Translations under genes and position numbers: made by a program
Shown here: positions 46,104-57,501 of the stretch, piece after piece
Numbering within the stretch: the stretch's first letter is position 1
Layout of the letters: each line of letters starts with the position of its first letter
Notes under the pieces: model-generated
What the model was told of the DNA's origin: nothing
The model's database searches: none
What the model saw: only the letters and a program-made list of their open reading frames with translations
Assembly (NCBI GenBank): GCA_018902385.1
Contig: JABSSW010000024.1
Location: 1 to 64,000, forward strand
Length of the DNA stretch: 64,000 nucleotides
Direction of reading: 5' to 3'
From: Physcia stellaris
Taxonomy: Eukaryota > Ascomycota > Lecanoromycetes > Caliciales > Physciaceae

Positions 46104-48603
46104 TTAGACGCCTACTATACCCTCTCCACTGGGGAATCTGGCTTCATACTCCAATTCCAATTTTACACCCTGACCAGGGTTTAGCCTGACATCCCACTCA
46201 ATTTCCCCTTCTTTCTTCATCTTAGCCGTCGCCTTGCCCCATTTGCTTTTATCCGTTCCCACACTCTTTTCCGGATAAGTGCTACCTTTCTTTCCAGTAC
46301 CTTCGTTAATCAGTCCTAGCCCAGCTTTAACAGCTTGATCATCCTCTTTACGAAGACCCTTCGGTGTTAGAATCTCAACTTTCAACTTATCATCCTCGCT
46401 GACAGGGATCTGATCCAATACTTTAGCTTCGATCGTAGTATTGTTCTTGGTATTTGTAAGCGTGCAAGAGCGCGTATAGATACGACTGCCTTCTTTTTGG
46501 AAAACACCGCTTTCGCTGCGACGCACGACTGGTTTAGTGTAAACAACGTTGAGTGCGGGATCAACGCCTAGATTGAGCACGAACGCTTCACCCGGGCTGC
46601 TGCGTGGAAGCGTTGTGTTGCCAAGGAAAGTCTCATCGAGGCTTAGTCCTACGGGGCCTCGCAGCAGCGTTGTGGACGATGTATTTCGCAAACGAGCCTT
46701 GAGAAAAGCTGTCTTTCGGAGCTTAGGTATAATGATGTGTGAGAGCGCGATGGACTCAAGAGGAATAGAGGTGATCTTGTGCCACCGCGTGGTATTGCTC
46801 GGTGCGAGGGTCTTGGTGCCAGGCAAGGCGTAGGCTGCCGTCAGCCCGGTTTCTTCCCTGTAAGATTCCGAGTCAGCCTTTCTAATATAGAGTGAGTACG
46901 AAATCGAAAATCATGTCTCTGGAGTGGTAACAACTTAGAGTACCCCTACAATGGGAAATAAATGTCAAAGACATACCACGTCGATTCCTCAAAAGCAAGT
47001 GCAGCTAGGTGGGGTGTGATTGTCTCATTGTCAAGATCGATGTCCTCTTCATCGGCTAGAACGTCTGGCGCTTGTTGACGTGGTGGCACAATAACGTTTG
47101 GCTGGGCTTGCAACGCTCCAAAACCCGATGCAGCAGTGCTTGCTTGAGGTGTAGCCCCGAACAGTGAATGTTGTGGGCTTCTAGTTGATGACCCAAAAAC
47201 CCCTCCACCACTGGCCGCATTGTTGGATGCACCAAAGAGTCCTCCAGCAGGCTGTACCGAAGCACCAAGCGGCACAGCGAATGAGTTGGTGTTACTTGTG
47301 CTCTTCCCAAACAGCTCGTGTGCCGCTCGTGGTTTCTGACCAAACAAGCCTTTATTCCTATACGGATTGTCCTGCTCACCCCGACTGAACAACCCGTCAT
47401 CTGTCGCATTCTCACCGAAACCTTTTTTAAGTCGGATGTGCCATGGTTGAATTTGCGGAATTGCTTCTCCAAGCCCCTGGAAAGACGTCTGAGAGGTTGA
47501 AAGAACTACTTTCGCATCGTTCCAGGTCTCTGAAGTTGCGTTGCGAAATTCGGCCCGGTATGTGATTGATCCTGATTTTGAGATTGTATTCATGGCAAGC
47601 TCGTAGCGAGGGGACCACGAAGCCGAACTTGTAATGTAAGAGAGCGATAGGTCGATCGTGCTTACATCGGCCGTCCTAGTATCAGAGTCACCCTTTCCGC
47701 TATGTTGTGAGGATTCTGTTGGTTTTTGGAGGCTATCGATGGATGTCCTGCGAGAGGAGACAGGGGTCATATCCGTCTTTGTATCAATACATATGACAAC
47801 CTTGTAGACCTTCTTCGGCCAGAAACTGGTGCGCTCGCGCTTGAGTCGGTCCATTTCATTCCTTACGCGCTGCCTCTCACGATCCTCTGTCTTCTTGGCC
47901 TTGGCTTTGGACTCTTCCGCTTCGCGTTTGCTCTCCTTCTCTTCACACTGAATTTTGAATCTCTTTGCATTGAGTTTCTTGATTTGTTCTTCGTGATCTT
48001 CAATCTTGAGCTCACCACTTTTGTAGCTGTCAAAGGCTTTCGCGCGCAGAAGCTGGTAGGCTTCTACACAAGCCTCGATATTGTTTGGAGGTGACCTTGT
48101 CAAGCTCTGTGCGTAGTTTTCGAGCATATTCAAGCGACCCTGAGCTGAGTTGCGTTGCTCTGCTGCTTCCTTAACGGACCAAGCGAGCCTTCGTAGCTGT
48201 GAACTCACATCTTGAAGTGCCAGCGATTCTTCATCCGGCTCCGATGGCATCCAGTATCGGGATGAAGCCGTACTCTCAGAATCAGAGGGATATACATCCT
48301 CAAACTGCTCGGGGTTATCCACAAGGTTAATAGTCATATCAGTTATTATCCCAGCGCCAGTCCCTTCGACTTTGATCGAGCTTTCATCCGCGGTATGTGT
48401 AATGCCATATACGGTAATCTCGTTCGAGCCCGGCTATGTTCTGTCAGTGGTTGAAGCAGCCAGTACACAGAGAGACAGCACACCTGAAGAGTCAGATCTT
48501 TGATAGATCGGACGACATGCGCTCTGAACGGGTAAAAGGTGATGAGCTGCGCCGCGAGCTCTCTCACAGCAAACTCCTTCTTATTCATAACGTTGTCTGC
48601 CAT
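46104..48603 (-). CDS. DUF4140/DUF4139 (mucoidy inhibitor A-like) protein
   Basis: Three exons, 48603-48484, 48433-46977 and 46857-46104, join in frame to 776 residues. The N-terminus AAQLITFYPFRAHVVRSIKD, then PGSNEITVYGITHTADESSI, is the DUF4140 segment (beta-rich, with the typical YPFRA.V pattern). A long coiled coil follows (about residues 115-215, QRNSAQGRLNMLENYAQS to RNEMDRLKRERTSFW). The DUF4139 part starts at SLSYITSSASWSPRYELAMN and runs, after a Gly/Phe/Ser-rich insert (LFGASNNAASGGGVFGSS), to the C-terminus ELEYEARFPSGEGIVGV. The family is widespread in fungi and bacteria, and its function is poorly known. The FG-like insert resembles the low-complexity linkers of nucleoporins, but that may be chance. 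It looks intact. Confidence 0.88.
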
Positions 48604-48609
48604 GACTGC

Positions 48610-50890
48610 TAGGCTCCTGCCAAAAGCAACGGAGGAAGTGCCTATTTCCTTCTGGAATACGTAGTAAAACCGCTAGGTCTACGATGGCTGCTTTCACGAG
48701 TCTTTAAAGGTAGAAGATGGTGCCAGAGCTGGAACATGAAGAGAGTTGCAGAATCTGATTGCAGTAACTAGATGGATATATACATCAACCAGTCGGATGT
48801 TGTGTCGCGTGTCCAGGTTGTCATCCAGGCACCAGCACATAAAGTTATGACGTCACGCGTTTGGGTGAAGCGAAAACATGGCGAATTCGAACAATGCGCA
48901 GACGTGTGGATTAAGATCTTGTAGGGCTCAGGTAGGAGATCTGGTATCTGAGTTCTGGGAAGGATACTATTGATTGTCTAAAAGGTCCACATCTACTGAA
49001 GTGTAAAAGAGCCAAAGATACTGCCAAGCCCGAGGGCTGTTTACATAAGCACTCCCTCATTGGTCCGCCTCACAATCTCCTGTACTCGTAACTCCGCGTC
49101 TAATTATAAGGGATGTGGCGTGCAGTATGACTCAACAGCAACAAATCCTCGTTGACTATTTGTAACTCCCCTTCCAACAACGAGAATATTATTGGACCTT
49201 ACCAGAGGTGATTCACTTTGCTTGCACATACCCTGATCAATCGATTATCTCGATCTTTGCTAGTGTACGGTTTTTGCCCTTTTCACCTCCATACAAGCCC
49301 TCCAAAACCGCCCCGTACTCATTTCGCCCTCAAATAATAGCCTAACAGGGTCTCAAGGAATTGGACTGAGCGAGTGTTATCTGTTTCGTACGCTGTCTTT
49401 GTCTTGGGTCTTTTCTGCCACCCTTAAGATTCAAGCTGGCAGCTTATCTGCCAAGAAGTTGATACAATTATCTCACTAATCAGTGAATAGTTTGGGGTAT
49501 CAGTCTTGCTAATCATCTCCAGGGGAACTGTATGAGTTCATACTCTCAATTTGAGTGAGCACAGTCAGAGTGAGAGGAGCTGAAAGGCGAGTAGCTTCGG
49601 AATGGCGATGAGCAAGCCGACCAAAATAATTGAGCGACTTCGCAACAGCCTCTTATGCAGTCACATAGGATACGCTTGATATGATTCGCTCCTCGAAATG
49701 TCCATTTAAAAAGGACGGATTTGAAACGCCTTTTACGTTGAATGCACTGCTTCTGACTTACAACGCTGCCCGCAGGACTGCTTCGTCGAGTCTCGACTCT
49801 GTCGAGCACAGAAGTGACCCACAATCGAATGCTATGCTTTGTATCTCAGGTCTATTGTCATATTCAGAGCATCATCGAGTTGCATATGCCTACAAGGTCT
49901 GCACGCAGACGCTCTTCTGACCTACAGTACTCTCTACTAGGCCTTTGAAACCCATCACCTTGGATACGGGGGAGACACACCCACGAGACAATTATGTAAT
50001 ATCGTAGCTTTTCGGTGTTTATCTAGACCACAACTGCTTTGATGGCACACTCACCTAATCACTCGAGGCTGCATGGGTTGCGTATCTGAAGCCTAATCTA
50101 GCGATGAAGCGTCCAGCAAGATTCTCTATGATCTTTTAGCGAGATGTCATGCTAAATATAATTCTCCCAAACAGTATCTTAGGGATGAGTGCTACCTAGG
50201 TAGTGCCGAAACGACGAAATGGAAGAGACTTAGAAAATTTGATTGTTAGAGAAATAAGAAGTTAATTTTTCATTTCTTCTAATTTTTATCCTTTTTTTTT
50301 TCTTTTTTTTTCTTCTCTTTTCGTTTCGTTCATTCATTTTCGTTTTTGATTTTGGTTTTTGATATTTCGCCTTTTTTCGCAGAGACACAGGAAATAGCCA
50401 GATTTTGAAAGTTGCTCTGCTGGGCCATTTTGCTCTGCCGGTCGTCGAGGCGGATGCGACTTTTACGATGACCTTGCCTGCGAGGGGGCTGCTGTCTATT
50501 CAATTTACGGTTGTTCAATTGTTTGTAAAGCTCTTTGCCCAAAACACCAAGAAAATTGTGCATAGTAATAAAGGAAGTACGCGGCATTAGCTCCATAGCG
50601 TATGGAGATGCCGCCGCGTATCGCTTGTCGTTCGGCACTGCATGCTTCTGCCGCGAAGCTATTGGACGCGAAGTTGCCCTCCTAGACATGCGACCTCAAC
50701 CTTTCAATGAACGTATTCCTCTGAGTGTCTTAAGATTGTGTGGAAAGTCCTCGTACTACATCCTATCCATGCACCAACGAGTAGTACGATAAGGAACGAT
50801 CGCTGTACTTCTGGACGAACACACTTCGTGTATCGGCATTTGCAGCTTCCATGAGTTACCGCGCTTCATCAAGTACCTATACCTGGGATA
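48610..50890. other. No supported gene
   Basis: A long spacer. A poly-pyrimidine run at about 50280-50340 (ttttttttcttctcttttcg) stands out. Frames near 49550-49920 and 50330-50790 exist on both strands without motifs. The right end should contain the promoter of the secreted-protein gene. Confidence 0.45.
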
Positions 50891-50897
50891 CCCCAGC

Positions 50898-51902
50898 ATG
50901 CTCGTAGCCATATTGCTGGCGCACAGTGCACTTATCGTAAGTATTCTGGCCGCCACCGTTCCACACCCTTTACCTCAAGAGTCCGGTCTTTCGCTCGGAG
51001 CCAGCAATGCAGCGACAAATGACTCCTCAGATCTCGTGGGTGCCCACGGCTACGGTGTCATCCCAACGTTTAGTGGACCAGACTTGGACCAGAATAGCCT
51101 CCTGATGTCAGCGGTGCAGCTTCTGGCGCGAGAAGCACTGGAAGACATCAATGGTGAGATGCAACGTGTCTTTTGGCGGTCCCGAGATTCTCGCTACTCG
51201 AAGATCTACATCTCCGTGCTTCCACATTCGGCGGTACCCACTATCAAGAGAGCGGCAGTGGTATGGGGCCTTGCTGAAAGCCTGTCGTGTATGATGGACC
51301 TTGACCGTTTTGGGTCTGTTGGCTTCAAGATCGTTAGGCGCGGGGAATGGGTGGGTACAATTGAGTTCACCGAGCTAGCTGGCAACCAATATGGATCAAG
51401 TGGACATGACAATCAATCAAGATCGCTATTCGTCGCCAACACCACAGCTCCAGCAGCAGCCAAGACTTCAACTGGACTCCTTGAAGCTCCAGGGATGCCC
51501 TATGTTGATACTCCTTGGCTGAAAGCTGCGGGTCTCGAGGTCTTCTGTAGATTACACGGATACGACCTCGAGCCTTTCGACGTGTTTAGACCTGTAGTGG
51601 AGATGATCAGCCACATGGCAGTATTTGATTCAAGAAGGCATGTTAGAAGTCTTGAAACCCGTTTTAGGATTGGAACAACCGCGATAAGGTACCGAAACGA
51701 ATTTCGCCGGAGCCCACCGTTTTTTGAGGCGCAACATGTCATCAAGGCGACAGCCATCCTGCCAGCCTTCATGCTCAATAAAGGTCGGCTTAGTGAGACT
51801 GACATTGAGGTCAAGGTCGATGGTGCTCTTGTAGGCCGCGGTCAACTCAAGATTGAACGGACCCCTCGGCCACATCTATTGAATGATGCCTCGACAGCTT
51901 AG
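50898..51902 (+). CDS. Secreted hypothetical protein, 334 residues
   Basis: An intronless frame starts MLVAILLAHSALIVSILAAT, a clear signal peptide, with cleavage likely before TVPHPLPQ. I do not recognise the family. The first half has VQLLAREALEDINGEM and SVLPHSAVPTIKRAAVVWGLA; the middle has VGFKIVRRGEWVGTIEFTEL, beta-rich with aromatic residues; a Ser/Thr/Ala-rich linker (about residues 170-200) suggests an O-glycosylated spacer; the C-terminal half is a second beta-rich part (IRYRNEFRRSPPFFEAQHV). There is no membrane anchor after the signal. The layout (two folded halves joined by a linker) and the lack of catalytic motifs suggest a binding or structural secreted protein. It appears intact. 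Confidence 0.7.
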   Translation: MLVAILLAHSALIVSILAATVPHPLPQESGLSLGASNAATNDSSDLVGAHGYGVIPTFSGPDLDQNSLLMSAVQLLAREALEDINGEMQRVFWRSRDSRYSKIYISVLPHSAVPTIKRAAVVWGLAESLSCMMDLDRFGSVGFKIVRRGEWVGTIEFTELAGNQYGSSGHDNQSRSLFVANTTAPAAAKTSTGLLEAPGMPYVDTPWLKAAGLEVFCRLHGYDLEPFDVFRPVVEMISHMAVFDSRRHVRSLETRFRIGTTAIRYRNEFRRSPPFFEAQHVIKATAILPAFMLNKGRLSETDIEVKVDGALVGRGQLKIERTPRPHLLNDASTA

Positions 51903-51909
51903 CCACATG

Positions 51910-52320
51910 TATCTCTGGAAGGCGTATCTCGGTGACATTGTTAATTTGAGTATCATGGAAGCTATCAAGCATTCCATCTAAGGAGCTCCTCAACTACTTT
52001 CAGTCAGGTTCAACAATTCATGAGGTCAAATATCAATATGGCTGGAGATGTCCTCATCTGTATGTTGGACCTATGGGTTGAGTCATATGATCGTGTTCAC
52101 ATGACACTGAGTAAGGGACTGGGTATATTCTAAACTTCCATGAGATTACCTAGTATAGTCGAAATCTTAGATCCAGCTAAAATATGACCTTTTGACGTTG
52201 CCCAGGTATTGGAACCCACATTGTTCGTCTTGCAGCAAGCGCGTAATCTAGACCTTCCTCCACACCATTCTCTGTGGTTCACATCGCCAAGCCTTTGTCC
52301 TCCAGTAACAGCTTACGACC
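51910..52320. other. No gene recognised
   Basis: Convergent 3' flanks of the secreted-protein gene and the MFS transporter gene. Confidence 0.45.
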
Positions 52321-52322
52321 AT

Positions 52323-53769
52323 CTACCCTCCAGCCTCCTCGCTAGCCTTATAGCTCTTCCGTCTATCCCCCGTAACCAAAACAACAAACACCAGCACCAC
52401 TACGCTTAAGCCCGCATTTACCCACGCCAGCACCCGCCACCCAGCAGCGACCCTCACGGCGCCCGAAAACAGCGGCCCCACAAACCCGGAAACTCCAGAT
52501 CCAAAATTGATCAATCCATACGCCCGCCCGTACGCACCCTTGGGGCCGAATAGGCCGGGGCGCATATCCTTCAGCTGCTCAATCACGAGGCTGACTTCGA
52601 CCTCCAGCGGCGGTATGGAGAGCGCCAAGCTCAGGCCCAGCAGGACAAGCATAGCTGCTAGTTTGGGCAGCGGAGAGACCGTGGTGGACTTAATCAACGA
52701 AAGGAGAATGTGCCCAAGGACCCCGATCGCTAAGCCGACTGCGATGGGGAGGCGTGTGCCGAAACGGTCAGTGAGGGAGCCAACTATTGGTGCGAAAAGC
52801 ATGGGCACTGCCATGGCGAGGTAGAGCGATGCTGCGGAGGAGGCGCCGACGTTGAAGGTGTCTCGCAGATAGGGGGTCAATATGACACTAAAACCGCCGT
52901 AGATGACTTCAATAATGATGTAGCCGAAGAGAGCCACAAGGAAGCGGGGAGACGTGAGGAGAGCCTTGTATCCGTCCAAGAAGGGGTGGGAGCTGGTCTT
53001 CGTCCTTTGGTTCAACAGCGGTTGCGATTCCATGTGCCCGTTGGGATCCTCATTCGACGACACTTTCAGGGCAGCCGCTGTTGGCTCTGTTGGAGGACAT
53101 TTCGCAGAGTCCTCGTCTTCGGCCTTCTTCTCGACGATTAGGAGCCGTAGCGCCAGCTCCAAGGCAAAGAGCCCAAACATGGGGTAAAACACAGCTAAGT
53201 ACCCGCAGTACTCGTAGAGGAACCCCCCAATCAGGGGCCCAACCATTAACGCCAAGCTCTGCGCCATAGCCGTATACCCCATCGCTGTCCCTAGGGCCGC
53301 CGGCCCCACCACCTCAGCCAGAAGGACATAACCAACGGTGACTACGACAGCCGTCGAAAAGCCTTGCAGGAGGCGTGCTGCGAGTAAAATCCAGAGCTTC
53401 GTGGCGAGGGCGAGGGCGATGGTCGAGAGGATGATAAGAAGCAGACCGGAGATGAAAAGTGCGCGGCGAGAAGAGATGACATCACCTAGGTAGCCAAAAA
53501 CCACTGTACGAAGAAATTTTAGCTAAGAGCACAGTCGTGACAGGGTGATACAACATACAGGATCCCAACGTGAAGGCGCCGCTAAACGCAGAGGAGAGAA
53601 TCGAAACCCATTTCTGAATCTCTGGTCCCTCTTCCAATCCGGTTACTGAATGAAGAGCGTACGGTAGCACGGGTACGAGGAGATTCTGCAAGAGGGTATC
53701 TGTAAAAATGGCGAAAGAGACTACGAAGGTTATAAAGCCCTTTGAGGATCGAAAGGAGCGGTAGGACAT
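52323..53769 (-). CDS. MFS transporter, DHA1-type
   Basis: Proton-coupled exporter-like membrane protein. Exons 53769-53559 and 53503-52323 (phase 1) give 463 residues. The intron has a GTATGT donor and a GTACAG acceptor. About 12 membrane helices are visible: the first is GFITFVVSFAIFTDTLLQNLLVP; the signature after helix 2 reads VFGYLGDVISSRRALF (G-x-L-x-D-x-x-x-x-R-R, the MFS A motif); a charged central loop (VEKKAEDEDSAKCPPTEP) divides the halves; APIVGSLTDRFGTRLPIAVG is the second-half A motif. Similar to fungal vesicular-amine- or drug-exporter-like members (family memory). The gene is more GC-rich than its neighbours. It lies 1.3 kb from an orphan NRPS carrier fragment, so it may once have belonged to a metabolite cluster; this is inference. 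Confidence 0.85.
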
Positions 53770-53774
53770 GGCAA

Positions 53775-54055
53775 CAACCTTCTAAGCCAGCTGTGGGAAA
53801 ATAACGTAGTCCGGGAGATTAAAGCCATGAGGAGGTCCGACGTCAACGTCAGAGGGTGGTCGATGGTGAGATCGTGCATTGTGGCGTTATATGCACCTCG
53901 AGGAAACGGTCGAGGAAACAGGGCACCGCACTCTCATGATACGTGCGTTTAATCAGCTTTGGTAGCCGGTGGCAGATGGCTCGATCACTGGTGGCATCAT
54001 TTTCTGGCTCCTGCAACACGATTTTATTCCTGTCATCGATCCAAGTTTTTCAAGC
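53775..54055. promoter_or_regulatory. Likely promoter region of the MFS gene
   Basis: Upstream of the MFS start; only spacer sequence visible, with no recognised binding site. Confidence 0.3.
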
Positions 54056-54059
54056 TTCG

Positions 54060-54204
54060 CGAGCGAGGAGCTCCGCGTACTTATGCGGAGCTTACGCATC
54101 TACCTTATTAGACCCGCGATTAGTGCAGCACGATTATTTCAATGGACGGGAAGCGAGCGGATAACTCCACGTACTTCTGCGGAACTTACGCAGCTAATAG
54201 ACCG
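54060..54204. repeat. Tandem duplication with an internal hairpin in each unit
   Basis: Two units of about 50 bp (54060-54115 and 54153-54204, period about 93 bp) share gcgagcgga, cgtacttctgcgga-like, cttacgca and ttagac or tagacc. In the first, AGCTCCGC and GCGGAGCT form a perfect 8-bp stem around an 8-base loop; in the second, aactccac and gcggaact keep a weaker version. No gene. Confidence 0.6.
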
Positions 54205-54209
54205 AGGGT

Positions 54210-55035
54210 CCGAGAACTCGTGTCTGAGTCTCTGGTCATTACTAATCGGGGCCTAGATTTTGAGCCACGCATTGCATTACTGCACTGGTCATCAAATCCA
54301 CTGTCAGGCCAGCTGTTCGACAAATCATACGCTTCTGGCAGAGTCATTCGGGTGGAGCTGCGCCGCATTGCAGACGCTCATGATCAACGTATCCAGCATA
54401 ATATCCTAGTGTGCCAAGCCTGCAGGGGGTAGAAAGGACCCTGAGATAGACGAGAAACCCAGGAGGGGTCCCCGAGCTAATTGCCTGGCTACAAATCACC
54501 ATACAATTTGTGCAGCTGAATCAGAGTTATTGCTCAAAAATCTCTGTCTCCCACCTGCAGGGCTTGTAATCAGCAACACTGCTTCTCCATTTCTGTTACC
54601 TTTGTTGAATGTGAAGGTATCCTGTCATACAAATTAGTATGCGAAGTGACTATGGAAGCTGCGTGAAGAGGGTGTAGATCTGAGGGACCCATGCGACTTT
54701 GGCACACTAGGATAGAAAATGCTGGATTCGTAGTACGGATAATACGATGGTCCTGTTACGGGATAGCGTGTCTTGTCAAATTTCGGGATCTTCGATGCGC
54801 GACGACAGCAATGCTTGTGGTGAATGAACGTTCCAGTCGATTCTCCTTTTCAAATGAGTTAGCAAAGTACGTATAAAACTAGGATATAGAAGCAGAAAAA
54901 AAGACTAACAAGTCTCAACTCGGGTGCCGTCAATTATCACAACGAGAAAATACTTTCAACAGCATTCTCCTCTCTCCTTGGCAATAAGCAACCCGACTCC
55001 TTTCACCTTCCCCATGATTGTCTCGATCTCCCCCG
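54210..55035. other. No gene recognised
   Basis: Spacer with no motif or repeat that I can identify. Confidence 0.45.
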
Positions 55036-55040
55036 TTAAC

Positions 55041-55319
55041 CTAGGCATACTTCCAATCTTTACCGAAGCTCAACCCCGGCTTCTCCCTTTGTGGTCGCTG
55101 CACTTGCCCAGCCACGAGAGCAGCCTGCAGCGCTAAGGTGAGGTGTAAACCGGCTTTCGAGCACAACCATGCAGCTTCGGCGGCTGCGATAGAGTCACCG
55201 CCGAGCGAAAAGAAGGAGTTGTCAAGGTCTGGATCTAAAGTGTCTAAGCCCGGTTGAGATGGTTGAGCTTGACACTCGATCAGTCCCCCTTTTTCAGTCA
55301 GAACTCGAGAAAGCCACAT
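55041..55319 (-). pseudogene. Orphan NRPS carrier (thiolation) domain fragment
   Basis: The minus-strand frame reads LDTLDPDLDNSFFSLGGDS, then IAAAEAAWLCSKAGLHLTL. FFSLGGDS is the phosphopantetheine attachment motif, with the serine that carries the arm, and the flanking helices fit a peptidyl carrier domain of a non-ribosomal peptide synthetase. No adenylation or condensation domain is found on either side, so this is a fragment of a lost synthetase. It is 1.3 kb from the MFS gene start, which suggests a decayed biosynthetic cluster. As host-gene debris it looks truncated on both ends. Confidence 0.6.
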
Positions 55320-55329
55320 CTATCTGTGA

Positions 55330-56620
55330 CCTAGCACCTAATTCTGATGTTCTGCAAAGTCTTGCCTATGGAAGATACTACACGACTGTCTTGCGCAGCA
55401 TGCGGCAGTACTTGATACAAGAAGGCCTGCCCACCTCGTCTTTTACGAAGACCAGGAACATGACAGAGTGCGGAATGTTCGGAAACAGCTGAACCGACTG
55501 CACTATCTGTCGTTTCAATCAGGGGTAGAAAGGACCGACGCACGCTTGGCTGGCGGAGATGCTGATCGATGAAATGGGGCAAACGGCCCGGGACGAGTCT
55601 ATGCGAACTCTCGTTACTCCCCTGTGACCTACGAGAAAGTCAGAATTCCCTTGAGTGAAGATGGAGAGCCATCTGTGCTGGACATCTATGAAACCGTCAC
55701 ACTGATGTTCAACGACTGTATGAGGCAAGGAAAACAGTCCCAACAGCAAACGTCGGAATCCAAAACCATGTGTGGAGTCCTATTCGATCCTTGGCTGAGA
55801 AACCACATCCAGATAGGGGTCGGATAGCCAAAAATTGCGCCTTGTAGTATGGTGGTGCATGGAAGCTTTGCAGAAATGGCAGTCTTGAACCGAAATCGAT
55901 ATCTACACTCTTCTGCAGCAAATCTAGACGAAGGATCTGAAGGATGGAGACTGAGAAACAGAGGAGGTACGTTGAGTATTCTATTACTGGCGGGCTAGTA
56001 CCGCTGAAGATGTATCCACAAGAGTAAGTCTGAACCTATGTTGAGCCGAAATCTATGGATGTATCATCCACTTTAACCGTCAGGATTGGCATTCTTCTCA
56101 AACAAGACTAGAGATGTCCGAGAATCATAATAATCGGATGAGCGACCTTGTTCAGAGGGTTGTACGCTCGGTTTCCTTCGCCAGAGCTTTATTTCACAAG
56201 TCCATAAGTTATGCGTCGGGGCGATCAATGTCCAGAGGGAGATTCGGAGTTTCAATGAGGTCCTAGACCACGACTAAGGTAAAAGTCGAGACCCAGGCAG
56301 AGAACAACGAAACGATTCTTTACCCGAACCAAAAGGATTGCACGTAGCAAATGGCAGTGCGCAAATAGGGAGTCTTTCGAGCAATAGAAAGTCAGCAACT
56401 CAAGACTCGTATCGAATCGAATCGTTCTCTCCACAATCCCGTAACAATATGAGAAGTTTGGCAAAGTGCTTAGTTCACATGCAAGCTTTTCTAGCGGGCC
56501 TCTGGCAAAACATTGTTTTGCCATAGGTTTGGGCCATGTTTAGCAGACGCCGAGTCGCGTACAGGTGGGATTGCGGCGAACAAAGCAAGCTTTGACGGAG
56601 GTCGTGGCACCACAATGCCG
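55330..56620. other. Possible relic coding pieces, no supported gene
   Basis: A plus-strand piece at about 55624-55740 reads YEKVRIPLSEDGEPSVLDIY and looks conserved in style, and one at about 55290-55490 contains YGRYYTTVLRSMRQYLIQEG. Neither has a start, splice partners or a known domain. They may be remnants of cluster genes associated with the NRPS fragment. Confidence 0.3.
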
Positions 56621-56628
56621 GCGTTAAT

Positions 56629-56757
56629 ATATCCCTTACCTTGTCCGTCTGGCAGCACCCCGGAAGTCCTCCAAACTATTGGTTATATCTGCCCCTCAGT
56701 ATAAGCGAAATTATGGCGCATTCCCGGGGTGCTGCCAGACGGACGAGGTAAAGGATA
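56629..56757. repeat. Near-perfect 35-bp inverted repeat with 60-bp spacer
   Basis: The left arm (56629-56663) contains cgtctggcagcaccccgg; the right arm (56724-56757) contains ccggggtgctgccagacg, its reverse complement, with only two or three mismatches over 34-35 bp. The whole unit would fold into a strong hairpin. No protein is coded, so it may be a MITE, a foldback element or a hairpin RNA source. Confidence 0.75.
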
Positions 56758-56759
56758 GG

Positions 56760-57495
56760 AAAGGTGTTTAGTCGTTGTCGTTGCGTATAAGGATAGAGTA
56801 CAAGATCTGAAAGCTTGCGTGTCCGTGTGATCGGTTCACTTATGGCAATGCGCTATGCCCCCATCAATTAGTATGCATGGTAGAGGGTTTCACAGAATGG
56901 AACTCTGCACGCAGACCCTCTGCTCCTGTACACTTACACACAATAACAGCAATACAGGCACACATATCTAATATCCACCACCTTACGAAATGGGGTCCAT
57001 GACTATGCGTAATCACTGTCGGGATAGCGACCAGGATCCACAAAGTCTAATATAGTCCAATTGCGGGTCAAGATCTCAATAGGACCCTCCTTTTAACTCG
57101 AGTTGTAGTAAGGCTTCAACCCACGATTAGTGCCAAACTTTAAAGCTGTTCACATGATGATTCGGTTTTGAACCGATTTCATAACAGTTGTCTTATTCTT
57201 TCGCTCTAACATCCTGCTAAGCAAAACGATTAGTGAGGCATAGCGTACTTATATAAGTCCCCCGAACACTGCAACTCTCGATCTTGAATTCTCGCCTCTA
57301 ATTCATAATTGCTTCAGCTTCGACTATAAAAGCCGCCGATCCATCGAGCCTGGGGGCCTTTTATTAGGTTTGTGGCGTGCAGTACTCTCAACCGCTGGCT
57401 CAACAAATTCGTGTATGACTAAACATGTTGGAACCTACATTCTGACACAAGGCTCGAGATTTCCACGAATCCGCAAGACTGAACACCATCAACGA
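56760..57495. other. No gene recognised; upstream region of the 57502 gene
   Basis: Contains short microsatellite-like text (acacacaataacagc) but no motif that I can name. An upstream in-frame extension of the next gene is open but looks like untranslated leader. Confidence 0.4.
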
Positions 57496-57501
57496 AGTGA
57501 T

